A stretch of DNA of 64,000 bases from assembly GCF_000614975.1 (NCBI RefSeq), contig NZ_BALM01000017.1:19971-83970 (forward strand). The letters are read 5' to 3'. The notes under the pieces are model-generated. The model was not told where the DNA came from and ran no database searches. It was given only the letters and a program-made list of their open reading frames with translations. Positions 9,488-19,326 of this stretch are shown piece after piece (within the stretch, counting starts at the first letter, position 1; every line of letters begins with the position of its first letter). Made by a program: the position numbers and the translations under genes. This stretch comes from Shewanella marina JCM 15074 (GTDB lineage: Bacteria > Pseudomonadota > Gammaproteobacteria > Enterobacterales > Shewanellaceae).

Positions 9488-9828
9488 ACTTGCTCAGTCT
9501 TAGCTTGTCTTAATCGCTGTGAAAATGCCGACTCAGGAACAGTGACAGGCACAGCTAACTTATCAATTAAATTAATCTGCTGTGCGGTTACCCCAAGTAA
9601 ATATTGCTGCCCCTCTAATTCAATTAATACCACCCGCTCTTTTTGGCCAACAACATTAGTGGCTAGAGTTTTAATGACACTATTTTGGGCTGGCATCAAA
9701 TTGAGTCTTTTCAATAAAAAAACCAGAGCAAATATGACCGCCAATACCACCATTAAGCCCACTAACATACTGGCTAAACTGGTTAAGCTCGACATACTGT
9801 CAGCTTGGCTTATTACTTGACCCGACAT
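9484..9828 (-). CDS. fliO: FliO, flagellar export assembly protein
   Basis: Bitopic membrane protein (114 residues) that helps assemble the FliP ring. One membrane segment (about residues 18-40, rich in Val, Leu and Ala) is followed by a basic cytoplasmic domain ([22 protein letters not shown]), the typical FliO core. Position between fliN and fliP is standard; overlaps fliP by 4 bases. Confidence 0.93.
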   Translation of the reverse strand: MSGQVISQADSMSSLTSLASMLVGLMVVLAVIFALVFLLKRLNLMPAQNSVIKTLATNVVGQKERVVLIELEGQQYLLGVTAQQINLIDKLAVPVTVPESAFSQRLRQAKTEQV

Positions 9829-9851
9829 ACTTGCTCCTAGAGGTAGACCAA

Positions 9852-10208
9852 TTACTTTAACTTTTTAATGCGTTCGGTTTGGCTAATCACATCGGTTAAG
9901 CGAATACCAAATTTGTCATTTACCACGACCACTTCACCATGAGCAATCAAGGTGCCATTAACCATGACATCTAATGCTTCTCCCGCTGCGCGATCCAACT
10001 CGACCACTGAGCCTTGGTTTAATTGCAGCAAATCACGAATACTAATATTGCTGCGGCCGACTTCCATTGAGATAGTGACCGGAATATCTAAAATGGTTTC
10101 TAATTTAGTTTCATCATCGTCAATCACTTGCGCAGTTTTATTGCTCAATTCATCTAATGCGACCGCTTCTGCTTCTTGCTCAGTGGCTTCTACTTGTTCT
10201 TCGCTCAT
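9852..10208 (-). CDS. fliN: FliN, motor switch C-ring protein
   Basis: C-ring protein (118 residues). An acidic, variable N terminus is followed by the SpoA domain (about 40-115) with the motifs LDIPVTISMEVGR and LLQLNQGSVVELDR. It forms the bottom of the rotor switch with FliM and FliG and helps capture export substrates through FliH. Ten bases separate it from fliM. Confidence 0.96.
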   Translation of the reverse strand: MSEEQVEATEQEAEAVALDELSNKTAQVIDDDETKLETILDIPVTISMEVGRSNISIRDLLQLNQGSVVELDRAAGEALDVMVNGTLIAHGEVVVVNDKFGIRLTDVISQTERIKKLK

Positions 10209-10217
10209 AGGGCTACC

Positions 10218-11237
10218 TTATTCACTTCCAATTGAATTAACACTGCCTGGCAATTGCGGCAGGTTAGATTTTACAGTTTGCGGGCGTTGCATTTTTTCGC
10301 ATACTTGCAACGCCAAGTTATCCTTAACCTTGCCCATTTTGCAGCGGAAAGTGGGCAAATCTTCCACCTTCATTAATACGTGTTCAGGTAAGTCGACCGG
10401 GATAACATCACCCGCCTTTAACGCCATCACTTCGCGTAATGACATAGAGTGCTCAATAATGCTGGCATTAAAGCCGACATCCACATCTAATAACTCTTCT
10501 ACAATCGCTTGAGAAAAACGCTTATCAGCACCTTGATTATCATTTTTCACACCTGAATCAAGCATCTCTCGGATAGGCTCAACCATTGAGTAAGGAATTG
10601 TGACGTGGAAATCACCGCCACCACCATCAACTTCAATATGGAATGAGTTAACTAACACCAAATCCGTTGGGCTCACAATATTAGCCATCGCCGGATTGAC
10701 CTCTGATTCGATAAACTCAAAATCAACGTCCATCACGGGTGCCCATGCTTCTTTGTAATCTTCAAAAATAATCTTTAATAGCAGCTGTACAATACGTCGT
10801 TCAGTTGGGGTAAATTCACGCCCCTCAATTTTGGCGTGAAAGCGACCATCTCCACCAAAAAAATTATCCACCAAAATAAAGACCAAACGTGCTTCCATAG
10901 TAATCAGCGCAGTGCCTTTTAATGGACTAAAACGCACCATATTCAAACTCGTTGGCACAAATAACGAATGGACATATTCGCCAAATTTCAACATTTGTAC
11001 GCCGTTAAATGACACTTCACTACCACGGCGCATCATGTTGAACATGCTAACCCGCATATGACGTACAAAACGCTCGTTTATCATCTCTAGCGTAGGCATT
11101 CGGCCACTGACAACCCGATCTTGTGACGCAAAGTCAAAAGGCTGCGCTGTAGCACTATCTACGCTATCGCTACCGTCTTCTTCATCAACACCATGTAACA
11201 GTGCATCAATTTCGTCTTGGCTAAGTAAATCACTCAC
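10218..11237 (-). CDS. fliM: FliM, motor switch protein
   Basis: C-ring switch protein (339 residues). The N-terminal CheY-binding peptide is well preserved (LLSQDEIDALLHGV, residues 4-17), followed by the middle CheC-like domain and the C-terminal SpoA domain. Preservation of the CheY docking peptide contrasts with the damaged CheY and missing chemotaxis genes in this same locus. Follows fliL by 35 bases in the fliK-flhB cluster. Confidence 0.97.
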   Translation of the reverse strand: MSDLLSQDEIDALLHGVDEEDGSDSVDSATAQPFDFASQDRVVSGRMPTLEMINERFVRHMRVSMFNMMRRGSEVSFNGVQMLKFGEYVHSLFVPTSLNMVRFSPLKGTALITMEARLVFILVDNFFGGDGRFHAKIEGREFTPTERRIVQLLLKIIFEDYKEAWAPVMDVDFEFIESEVNPAMANIVSPTDLVLVNSFHIEVDGGGGDFHVTIPYSMVEPIREMLDSGVKNDNQGADKRFSQAIVEELLDVDVGFNASIIEHSMSLREVMALKAGDVIPVDLPEHVLMKVEDLPTFRCKMGKVKDNLALQVCEKMQRPQTVKSNLPQLPGSVNSIGSE

Positions 11238-11272
11238 GCTATCTACCCTTATTCATCAATATCACGACTCAA

Positions 11273-11791
11273 TTACTGCATAATAAAGCCAGTAAATAGC
11301 ACTTGCTCAACCACGGAGCGCCCAGCAACTGACTGCAACACTTGCTGTACATTTTCAAGTGCAATCCGACGTTGCTCGTTTTTACCTTCAGGTGTTTTGA
11401 GTTGTTCCACATCAGCCGCACTCAGTACCGTCAGTAATTTATCTTCAATTAATGGAATATGCTTACGAACCAACACATCATCAGCAATACCTCGAACCAT
11501 CAGTTCTACTTTTATCTCGACCATACGTTCGCGGTCTTTACCTTTTAAATTCAATAAAAAAGGCTTACCCATTGGTACATATAACGCTTGTGGTCCTTCA
11601 GCTTCACCATCAGCGCCACCTTCACCTTCTGCGGCAACCGTTTGCTCAGTTGCAGGCGCATCATCCCCCCCCATCATAAAAAATGCTGCAGCACCGCCAC
11701 CACCGAGTAATACCAGCACCACTGCAATTATAATGATCAGCTTGCCTTTGCCTTTTTTGGTTTCTTCAACCTCTAATGCTTCTTCAGCCAT
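11273..11791 (-). CDS. fliL: FliL, flagellar basal body-associated protein
   Basis: Single-pass inner-membrane protein (172 residues) that associates with the stator. Acidic/basic cytoplasmic N terminus, one membrane helix (about 17-42), an Ala/Glu/Gly-rich linker, and a periplasmic FliL domain (about 68-172) with PLIEDKLLTVLSA and a C-terminal VLFTGFIMQ. It lies between fliK and fliM as expected. Confidence 0.95.
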   Translation of the reverse strand: MAEEALEVEETKKGKGKLIIIIAVVLVLLGGGGAAAFFMMGGDDAPATEQTVAAEGEGGADGEAEGPQALYVPMGKPFLLNLKGKDRERMVEIKVELMVRGIADDVLVRKHIPLIEDKLLTVLSAADVEQLKTPEGKNEQRRIALENVQQVLQSVAGRSVVEQVLFTGFIMQ

Positions 11792-11831
11792 TTCATATCC
11801 TTATGATTTACCAATTTAATCCGTTAATAAA

Positions 11832-13268
11832 TTAAGCGTAATAATCAATTACACTGTCATCTAGCTGCTCAGTTATTTGACTTGATTGAGTTTGATGATT
11901 GGCTTGTTCATCTCGGCCATGATGATTTGCTGCAATCTGCTCATCTTGATTTGTTTGTTCATTTTGCTGCTGGCCATCATTAACGCCGCTATCGGTTAAA
12001 TTCATGCCCTGCTCGGCCAACATCTCACGTAATCGAGGCATCGCTTGTTCAAGTAAGTCTCGGGTTTGTGGCTGCAATGCACTAAATTGAACTTGGGTTT
12101 GATCACCTTGAACTTGCACCCTAATCATCATCTGCCCAAGCTCGGCTGGGTCGAGGCGAATTTCCATCTTATTAATGCCGTTATTCACCATATGCATTGC
12201 TTGCTGCTGCATTACCGGTGCAAAACGAGCCATCATTGCCTTCATATTGTTATCACCAACATCGCTACGTAATGTCACAAGCGTATTGACGCTATCAGTA
12301 CGATTAGCACTGACTTGTTGTAACTGTGTGGCTGATGCGGAAGTGCTGCTTAGTTGACTATCACCTAAACTAGTATTAGTCGGAGTTGAGGTTATTAATT
12401 GGCTTAACTGTTGGCTCACCACATCCGATGTTTTAAGTTGATTGACCAGCTTGCCTTCAATACTCAAACTCACTTTCTCTGCCAACTTATCCATATTTTG
12501 CAATTCACCATCAGCCGCGACTTTTAAAATGCTGTTAAGTTGCGATTTTTGCTCTGTGGTTAAGGGATTCTCACCCCCTAAAATAGGCATTTGCAATTGT
12601 GCGGTATTGTTTGGCATTGTTGCAGCAAGTTGCTGGCTTAATTGCTGTAGTTGTGGTTGCAGTTGTTCAACGACTAGCGACATTTGTGCCGGTGTCATTT
12701 GTGATAATTCTTGGCTAGATAATCCACTGACTTGGGCTAATTGCGGCAAGCTCAACCCAGTTTGATTAAGTAATTGTTGTAATTCAGGCGGCAAGTTTTG
12801 GCCGCTAGTATTGATATTTGCCGCTGCTAGAGATAATTGACTCACATCAGTTGCAACATTCGAACGACCAAATTGCTGACCAAAATTAATTTGTGATAAC
12901 ACTAAGCTCACCTCATCAGGCAAGCTTGTTACTGTCGTTGTCGAAGTTAAATTTTGTATTGCATTTTTGACATCAATTAAAGAGGCCTGCTGGGCTGCTG
13001 AAAACTCAATATCATCAGTAACCCCATCAGTTTCATCAACTGTTGGCTCAGCCATTTGACTTTGATCTGATTGAGATTTTATCTCATTTTTAGGCATTAA
13101 CGACTCAACTTGTTGCTGTTGAGCTTTAGCAAAGTCATCACCAAACAGCGCGGCATTATCTGGCGATGATTCCGTCTGTGATGAACCTTGCTGACCACGA
13201 GATAATGGTGCAGACCCCGCTCCAGAACCCAGTAATAAATTTGATATTTGCTGCACTGAACTCACCAT
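11832..13268 (-). CDS. fliK: FliK, hook-length control protein
   Basis: Secreted ruler protein (478 residues) that senses hook length and triggers the FlhB switch. Low-complexity Gln/Ser/Thr-rich N-terminal and central parts are followed by the C-terminal Flg_hook domain (about 345-425; KMEIRLDPAELGQMMIRV). An AAAAGGA abuts the ATG at 13268, so the adjacent GTG codon is a possible alternative start. First gene of the fliK-L-M-N-O-P-Q-R-flhB unit, with a sigma-54 element 96 bases upstream and a hairpin in the leader. Confidence 0.92.
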   Translation of the reverse strand: MVSSVQQISNLLLGSGAGSAPLSRGQQGSSQTESSPDNAALFGDDFAKAQQQQVESLMPKNEIKSQSDQSQMAEPTVDETDGVTDDIEFSAAQQASLIDVKNAIQNLTSTTTVTSLPDEVSLVLSQINFGQQFGRSNVATDVSQLSLAAANINTSGQNLPPELQQLLNQTGLSLPQLAQVSGLSSQELSQMTPAQMSLVVEQLQPQLQQLSQQLAATMPNNTAQLQMPILGGENPLTTEQKSQLNSILKVAADGELQNMDKLAEKVSLSIEGKLVNQLKTSDVVSQQLSQLITSTPTNTSLGDSQLSSTSASATQLQQVSANRTDSVNTLVTLRSDVGDNNMKAMMARFAPVMQQQAMHMVNNGINKMEIRLDPAELGQMMIRVQVQGDQTQVQFSALQPQTRDLLEQAMPRLREMLAEQGMNLTDSGVNDGQQQNEQTNQDEQIAANHHGRDEQANHQTQSSQITEQLDDSVIDYYA

Positions 13269-13287
13269 TCCTTTTGCTTGTTCAAAG

Positions 13288-13309
13288 CTTTGACGCTAAA
13301 GCGTCAAAG
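13288..13309 (-). other. Perfect inverted repeat in the fliK leader
   Basis: CTTTGACGCT and its exact complement AGCGTCAAAG are separated by two bases. The hairpin would form in the 5' untranslated region of fliK, about 20 bases before the start codon. It has no T-run, so it is not a standard terminator. It could affect fliK translation or be a protein-binding site. Confidence 0.5.
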
Positions 13310-13363
13310 TTTCTACTTTTCAGTGAAACGTTACTTCCATTCCTACGCTTCACTTAAACAAAA

Positions 13364-13378
13364 GCAATTTATATGCCA
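13364..13378 (-). promoter_or_regulatory. Sigma-54 promoter of the fliK-flhB operon
   Basis: Minus-strand TGGCAT-N5-TTGC in the 190-base gap between fliJ and fliK, about 96 bases before fliK. Confidence 0.72.
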
Positions 13379-13457
13379 GTTAGAAAGTACTGAATTAGAT
13401 TAATGCATTTTATTATGGCAGGACAGACGAGTTGAGAGAGATGATGACTTTTAATAT

Positions 13458-13904
13458 TTAACGGGCTTGGCGCAAAAATTGATTAATCGCAAATTCATCA
13501 ATCATTTTTTGTTCGCGCTTATTTTCTAACATAATCTGACGTTGTTTTTTCTTTTCTAATAGTGACTCAATACCTTTACGTTTTTGCTGTTTCTCAAGCC
13601 AATGCTGCTGACGGTGCTCTTTGATAGTATTAGTTTGATTAACATGATTATTTTGTTGTTCAATAGCCCCATCAATCTGTTTAATAAAACGGTAAAACTG
13701 CTGATAAAAACTGGCACTTATTTGTTGACCAATTTTATCATCTAACTGTTTCATATAATCTAACCGATACTGATTTAACGCACCTAATTGATCACAGGCT
13801 TTTTGCCAGTCCAATTGAGCTGAACGCATCTGCAAACTGGCTTGCTGTTCTGCATCTTGTGCCAAATCTAATACGATCAATAGGGGATCTTTTCTCATCA
13901 TCAA
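13458..13904 (-). CDS. fliJ: FliJ, flagellar export chaperone/stalk
   Basis: Small all-helical coiled-coil protein (148 residues), rich in Gln, Lys and Arg, as expected for FliJ, the central stalk of the export ATPase that links FliI to FlhA. It starts with three Met codons (MMMRKDPL); any could be the start. It follows the fliI stop by 2 bases. After it the strand continues into a 190-base gap with a new promoter for fliK, so it probably ends the fliE-fliJ transcript. Confidence 0.9.
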   Translation of the reverse strand: MMMRKDPLLIVLDLAQDAEQQASLQMRSAQLDWQKACDQLGALNQYRLDYMKQLDDKIGQQISASFYQQFYRFIKQIDGAIEQQNNHVNQTNTIKEHRQQHWLEKQQKRKGIESLLEKKKQRQIMLENKREQKMIDEFAINQFLRQAR

Positions 13905-13906
13905 TA

Positions 13907-15247
13907 TTACCCCTTACACTGAGCAGCAATTTGATTAAGCATCACCCGACTATCATCAAAACTAACGGCATCACTCATGGTTTGTCTTAAAAATGCATTC
14001 ATCGCCGGTTGCAGACGTATCGCATTATCAATCCGAGGATCGCTGCCTTGTGAATAGGCGCCGATTGAGATCAAATCTCGGTTTTGTTGATATAGCGAGT
14101 AACACTGCTTCACTTTTCGCATTGATTCCAGATGCTCAGTATCAATCACCATCGGGGCAACACGACTAATTGATGCTTCCACATCAATCGCTGGATAGTG
14201 TCCGCTATCAGCTAATTGGCGTGACAACACAATATGACCATCTAAAATTGCTCTTGACGCATCGGCAATCGGATCTTGCTGATCATCACCTTCGGTTAAT
14301 ACCGTATAAAATGCGGTAATAGAACCTTGCGAACCACCACCGTTACCCGCACGTTCAACCAGCTTAGGTAATTTAGCAAATACCGACGGTGGATAACCCT
14401 TGGTTGCTGGCGGCTCACCAACGGCAAGCGCAATTTCACGCTGCGCCTGTGCATAGCGAGTTAAACTATCCATTAATAGCAGCACGTTATAGCCTAAATC
14501 TCTAAAATACTCAGCTATTCGTGTTGACGTTTCACAAGCCCGTAAACGCATTAGTGGTGAAGTATCAGCTGGAGCAGCCACTACCACAGAACGAGCTCGG
14601 CCTTGCTCCCCTAAAATCTCTTCAATAAACTCTTTGACTTCACGACCACGCTCACCCACTAAGCCCACCACAATAATGTCGGCATTAGTGCCACGGGTCA
14701 TCATGCCTAACAGCACACTTTTACCCACACCTGAACCTGCAAATAATCCCATTCGTTGGCCTATGCCGACAGTTAGCATGGCATTAATCGCACGCACGCC
14801 TACATCTAAAGGTTGACTAATCGCACGTCGACTCAGTGGATTAATCGCTTGGCTATAACGACCCGTTTGAGTTTCAGCACGCAATGGTCCTTTATCATCA
14901 AGTGGCACCGCATTGCCATCAAGCACTCGCCCTAACAAAGATAAACCAACAGGTAATCCAGTTTGCTCACCTAATGGCGTAACTTTGGCACCGGGTAATA
15001 CGCCGCGTAATTCTTCAATCGGCATTAAATAAAGTAATTGGTCATCAAAACCAATCACTTCAGCCACCAGCTCACCCGCCATAGTTTCAATGGCGCATAA
15101 ACTACCAACAGGCGCTCGGCAGCCACTGGCCTCAAGTGTTAACCCCACAACCCTCACTAATTGCCCTTGGGCAACTGGCCGAAAAGGGATAACTTTACTG
15201 GTCGTATGACTAAGCTGTTTAATCAATCTCGTTGTTAATGCTTGCAT
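13907..15247 (-). CDS. fliI: FliI, flagellar export ATPase
   Basis: F1-beta-like ATPase (446 residues) that energises substrate unfolding and export. Walker A is [13 protein letters not shown] (about residue 170) and Walker B is [20 protein letters not shown]; the catalytic Glu lies in [13 protein letters not shown]. The C-terminal [20 protein letters not shown] region is typical. Its start overlaps the end of fliH by 29 bases, and it is followed by fliJ. Confidence 0.97.
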   Translation of the reverse strand: MQALTTRLIKQLSHTTSKVIPFRPVAQGQLVRVVGLTLEASGCRAPVGSLCAIETMAGELVAEVIGFDDQLLYLMPIEELRGVLPGAKVTPLGEQTGLPVGLSLLGRVLDGNAVPLDDKGPLRAETQTGRYSQAINPLSRRAISQPLDVGVRAINAMLTVGIGQRMGLFAGSGVGKSVLLGMMTRGTNADIIVVGLVGERGREVKEFIEEILGEQGRARSVVVAAPADTSPLMRLRACETSTRIAEYFRDLGYNVLLLMDSLTRYAQAQREIALAVGEPPATKGYPPSVFAKLPKLVERAGNGGGSQGSITAFYTVLTEGDDQQDPIADASRAILDGHIVLSRQLADSGHYPAIDVEASISRVAPMVIDTEHLESMRKVKQCYSLYQQNRDLISIGAYSQGSDPRIDNAIRLQPAMNAFLRQTMSDAVSFDDSRVMLNQIAAQCKG

Positions 15248-16141
15248 CAGGCTTTATCTCATCAGAATCACTCGCAGTTTGCTTATGAGCTATTGGGCTT
15301 ATTGAGGCAGAAACAGGTGTACTTGATTGATTTGTATCTTGCTGAACCGCGATCTGTTGCTGCAGGTTTTGCTCTTGCTGTTCAATCGTGGCTAATACCG
15401 CTTTTATACGAGTTTCCAATAGCATATCAACCATTGAGCGTTCGCTCTCAATAATACAGTCACCGTCATTTAAGCTAGGATCAACATCGATTTGCCACTG
15501 GTGTTGTGCCAGTGCTTTATCGCCATACATCTCGCTAATTAAGTCAGCACTGTGTTTGTTCACTCGTACTGACACGGCTTGTTTCTTTATCGGCAATGCA
15601 TCAATACCTTGTCGCATTGCCGCTAAAATATGTTCCGGATGAGTATGAATTTCTTGCCCTATCACAGCCCGAGTTAACGCTATGGTGAGTTGCAATATCT
15701 GTTGTTCAACTTCGGCATTTAACACGGCTAATGGTTGTTCAAATTGTTGCAGTAACTGCTCAAACTGATCGGTTAGTGGCTTAATTAAATCTCGACCCGC
15801 TTGTTCACCGGTCTCTTTTCCCTGAGCATAACCCTCACTTTGTCCTTTGGCGATGCCCTCAATTTTACCTTGCTCAAAGCCCGCGAGATGCCCCTCTTCA
15901 CGCCCCTGCTCAAAACCCTCTTGCTGTGCTAATGCTCGAATATCTTCAATTTCAGATAGAGTTGGTGGTAAAAACTTATTGTTTTACCACTGCCGTCATC
16001 ATCATCTCGCTGCACTTTATGGCCGAACATGTCACTGTTCATTTTAGGTAAGTCGGCACTGACATCAGGCAGTTCCCAATGACTAAAGTCATCGAACTGA
16101 TCTTTACTTAGTGTCGCTGTTGATTTAGGCATATTGTCCAT
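15219..16141 (-). pseudogene. fliH: FliH, export ATPase regulator, split by a frameshift
   Basis: Negative regulator that binds FliI and anchors it to the C-ring. The N-terminal part (MDNMPKSTATLSKDQFDD) reads from 16141 to about 15985. From about 15980 a different frame continues FLPPTLSEIEDIRALAQQEG, then the Gly-rich repeat of the GxxxG type characteristic of FliH (GFEQGREEGHLAGFEQGK), to the stop at 15219. One missing base in the A/T-rich stretch at about 15970-15985 explains the break; corrected length is about 307 residues, normal for FliH. It overlaps fliG and fliI. See the finding on single-base losses before treating it as a true pseudogene. Confidence 0.85.
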
Positions 16142-17187
16142 TATACGAACTCATCTCCACCGCCACTACTCAACATAATTTCACCACTTTCACTTAAGCG
16201 ACGAGTCACAGCAAGGATCTCTTTCTGTGCCACTTCTACTTCACTTAGGCGAATTGGTCCCATTGCTTCTAAGTCATCGTTAAGCAATTCTGCTGCACGT
16301 TTTGACATATTGCCCAAGAACTTCTCTTTAAGCAGTTCATCGGCGCCTTTCAGTGCCTTCATTAAGATCTCTTGTTGCACTTCACGCAATAATGCCTGAA
16401 TGCCTCGGTCATCAAGATCAATAAGGTTATCAAATACAAACATCAAATCTTGGATATGCTGAGCAACCTCTTCGTCAGACTCACGAATGGTATCCATCAA
16501 TGGGGCTTCAATACTTGAATCAAGTAAGTTCATGATATCTGCTGCGGTCTTTAAGCCACCTAACTTAGCTGGCTGCGAGCTACCTTGCCCCGCAAATTGT
16601 TTCTCCATAATCTCATTTAATTCTTTTAATGCGGCTGGCTGCACTTCTTCTAAATTAGCAATTCGCATCATTAAATCTAAACGAGTATTTTCTGGGAATT
16701 GAGCAAAAATTTGCGCCGCTTGCTCAGGATCTAGGTATGACAATACAATTGTTTGAATCTGTGGATGCTCATGTTGGATAAGCTGAGCTACCTGTCTTGC
16801 ATCCATCCATTTTAATGAATCAAGTCCTTTCGCCCCAGAGCCTGCAATAATCTGCTCCAGTAAGTTAGTGGCTTTTTCTTCCCCTAATGCTGCGGTTAAT
16901 GCTTTACGTACAAACTCTTCACTATTAAAACCAATAGAGGAGTATTTTTGAATGTCATCCAAAAACAGACGATGCACGGCAATCACTTTTTCTTGACCAA
17001 AATCTTCAATAGATGCCATTGCCATGCCGACTTGCTGCACCTGCTTAGGTTCTAAATGCTTTAAAATCGCCGCCGCGTCACCTTCACTTAAACTCAGTAA
17101 TAAAATCGCTGCCTTATCAATACCTGTGATACTGTCGAGATCAAATGCGGGTCCGTTTACTTCGCTTACTGCACTACTTTTTGTCAT
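16141..17187 (-). CDS. fliG: FliG, motor switch protein
   Basis: Rotor protein (348 residues) that transmits torque and sets rotation direction. The N-terminal domain binds FliF (GIDKAAILLLSLSEGDAAAI), the middle domain has the EHPQ motif (IQHEHPQIQTIVLSYL), and the C-terminal domain carries charged torque helix residues (DDRGIQALLREVQQEILMKA, then KRAAELLNDDLEAMGP). Start overlaps fliF by 14 bases and its end abuts fliH. Confidence 0.97.
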   Translation of the reverse strand: MTKSSAVSEVNGPAFDLDSITGIDKAAILLLSLSEGDAAAILKHLEPKQVQQVGMAMASIEDFGQEKVIAVHRLFLDDIQKYSSIGFNSEEFVRKALTAALGEEKATNLLEQIIAGSGAKGLDSLKWMDARQVAQLIQHEHPQIQTIVLSYLDPEQAAQIFAQFPENTRLDLMMRIANLEEVQPAALKELNEIMEKQFAGQGSSQPAKLGGLKTAADIMNLLDSSIEAPLMDTIRESDEEVAQHIQDLMFVFDNLIDLDDRGIQALLREVQQEILMKALKGADELLKEKFLGNMSKRAAELLNDDLEAMGPIRLSEVEVAQKEILAVTRRLSESGEIMLSSGGGDEFV

Positions 17188-18879
17188 CGCTCACTAACCA
17201 ATTTTGCACCACTTGGGTGGATAATTCAGGCTCATTTGCCACTAAAGATCGAATCGATTTCACCATGTCATCGTCTTTGTGCAAATCAGGGATAATAATT
17301 GAACCATCTTCAGCGTAACTATACTCAGTGGCAGGGCCATTAAGTAGCATGCCATTTTGGGCATATTGCTCTTCTAGTGAAGCCAAATCACTATTAGTAT
17401 CAGGTTCACTGCTGGTTAACTTTTTAAGGACTGGCCGTACTACCGCTAAAATCAGCACCAAAATAACAATTGCAGCTATCAGTAACTTCATTGCCCGCCA
17501 AAACCATGGCTGATCCCACATTGCAGGCTCTGGCGTTGCTTCAAAGGTTTCATCTAAAAACGGCACACTGACCACTTCAATCACATCACCACGCGCCGCA
17601 TTAAAGCCAACGGCACCTTCAAGTAAACGACGAATATTATTCAGCTCTTGCTCAGTACGCGTCACTTTAGCAACCGCGCCCCCCTCTGCTGAAGCCTCAC
17701 CCGGCTTGTAATCAACCGCAACTGAAACGCTTATCCGCTGGATCATGCCAACTTGTTGACGGGTATGGCTAATGGTAGTGTCGAGTTCAAAATTACGAGT
17801 TGCTTCTTTATGGCTAGAACCACTTTTTTCAGTTTGCGCAACGCCAACTTGCCCAGCTTCTTCAGGGATATTTGCTGGCATTGGCGGTTGATTGGTTAAT
17901 GCTCCAGGAATCCCCCCATTGGCACCAGCAACATTGCTATTTTCAATCACCATCTCACTACGTAACGCTGGTAAGTCTGGATTGTAACGCTTAGTCGTTT
18001 GCTCTACCGCTGTGAAGTCCATCGCCACATTAACTTGTGAACTAAAATTCTCCGGTCCTAAAATTGGAATTAAGATTGAATCAATCTTATTGCGATATTC
18101 AGTTTCTTTTTGTTGAACTAACTCAGCATCACGACGAGCTTGTACAGACGAGCCATCTTGAGTACCGGAGTTTAACAAACGACCATTACTGTCAGTCACG
18201 GTCACCCGTGTAGGCTCTAATTTATGCACCGCACTGGCAACGATATCAACAATTGAATCAATCTCTTCTTGGCTTAATCCTGAACGCGTCGTATTGACAC
18301 AACGGTAGCACTTGGCTTAGATTGATGACGGGCAAATACACTCTCTTTTGGCAGCGCTAAAATCACTTTGGCTCGATTAACACTTTTAAGCTCTTCAATC
18401 ACACGCGCAAGATTCTGCTCTTGACTGTACTTTAATCGTGCTTGCTCCATCCGCTGGCTCACGCCAAAGCCACTGTCTTTGCTTAGAAAGTCATTGGTTA
18501 ATTCACCACTATCCAAACCAGCGCGCGCCAATATCATTTTAACTTGTTGGTATTTATCTTCAGGCACACTAAGTTGATCAATATCGATTTGGTAATCTAT
18601 TTTGTTTTTATCAAGAATATCGAGCACTTGCACCATTTGCTGGGTTTCCATTTTTCCGACAGGCCGGAAATCTGGCGTTTGTGCCCACATCATAATAAAT
18701 ACCGTCAACGCTAAACAAATTGCTAGCGCTAATACCATGGAAATTTGGCGTAATACATTCGGGCCGGAAAAACCGCCTTTACCTGCACCACTTCTATCAG
18801 CTGCAGGTGGGACGGCGCTATTAAGCTGGGCCGGGGCTGCCATATTAGGCTTACCGCCAATCGCTAATTCTGTGCTCAC
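17174..18879 (-). pseudogene. fliF: FliF, MS-ring protein, split by a frameshift
   Basis: MS-ring scaffold of the basal body. The N-terminal 195 residues (membrane segment at about 45-65, then the RBM1/RBM2 region ending KPSATVV) read from 18879. The rest (VNTTRSGLSQEEIDSIVD through the second membrane segment to LVSDDKK) reads in another frame to 17174. Adding one G at about 18298-18300 (GTGGTC for GTGTC) restores a protein of about 568 residues, the normal length. An internal ATG at 18229 gives an apparent separate protein but lacks the N-terminal half. Confidence 0.9.
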
Positions 18880-18908
18880 ATTCGCTTCCTATTAGTCGAT
18901 ACCATTAC

Positions 18909-19226
18909 TTAAACTGGCATTCTCATAATTTGGGTATACGCATCAACAATTTTATTTCGTACTTGTAAGGTAGCTTCAAAAGCAACACTGGCTTTTTCAC
19001 GCGCGATGACGGTATCGGAAAGAGTGACACTGCTATCACCCATCTCTAATCGAGTCGCTAAGTTAGCCGATTGCCCCTGTAATTGATTAACGTTACCAAT
19101 GGCATGTGCAAGCAGTTGCCCGAAGTCGGAACTACTTTTATTCATTTGTGGAGTAATAACTGAGGGAGTCACTTCGCCTTTAATTGTTTGCATTTCTTGC
19201 AATAAGCTATTTGATCCAATTTCCAT
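18909..19226 (-). CDS. fliE: FliE, hook-basal body junction protein
   Basis: Small rod-adaptor protein (105 residues) joining the MS ring to the proximal rod. Ends with the conserved C-terminal helix pattern (VAFEATLQVRNKIVDAYTQIMRMPV). First gene of the fliEFGHIJ transcript, preceded by a sigma-54 element at 19287-19301. Confidence 0.95.
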   Translation of the reverse strand: MEIGSNSLLQEMQTIKGEVTPSVITPQMNKSSSDFGQLLAHAIGNVNQLQGQSANLATRLEMGDSSVTLSDTVIAREKASVAFEATLQVRNKIVDAYTQIMRMPV

Positions 19227-19286
19227 ATTTAGCTTCCCTTCTAATCCGTCTAAAATTTGACGTTAGCTTAATTAATTTAGACAAAT

Positions 19287-19301
19287 GCAATTTTCTTGCC
19301 A
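19287..19301 (-). promoter_or_regulatory. Sigma-54 promoter of fliE
   Basis: Minus-strand TGGCAA-N5-TTGC, about 60 bases before fliE and downstream of the flrC stop. Confidence 0.72.
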
Positions 19302-19326
19302 AAAGAACCATTTAAACAACATTTTA

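Noticed and set aside
17174..18229. The C-terminal half of FliF as a separate gene starting at 18229
   Set aside because: The sequence upstream in the same frame continues the FliF alignment without a break; the ATG is internal and the split is explained by one lost G.
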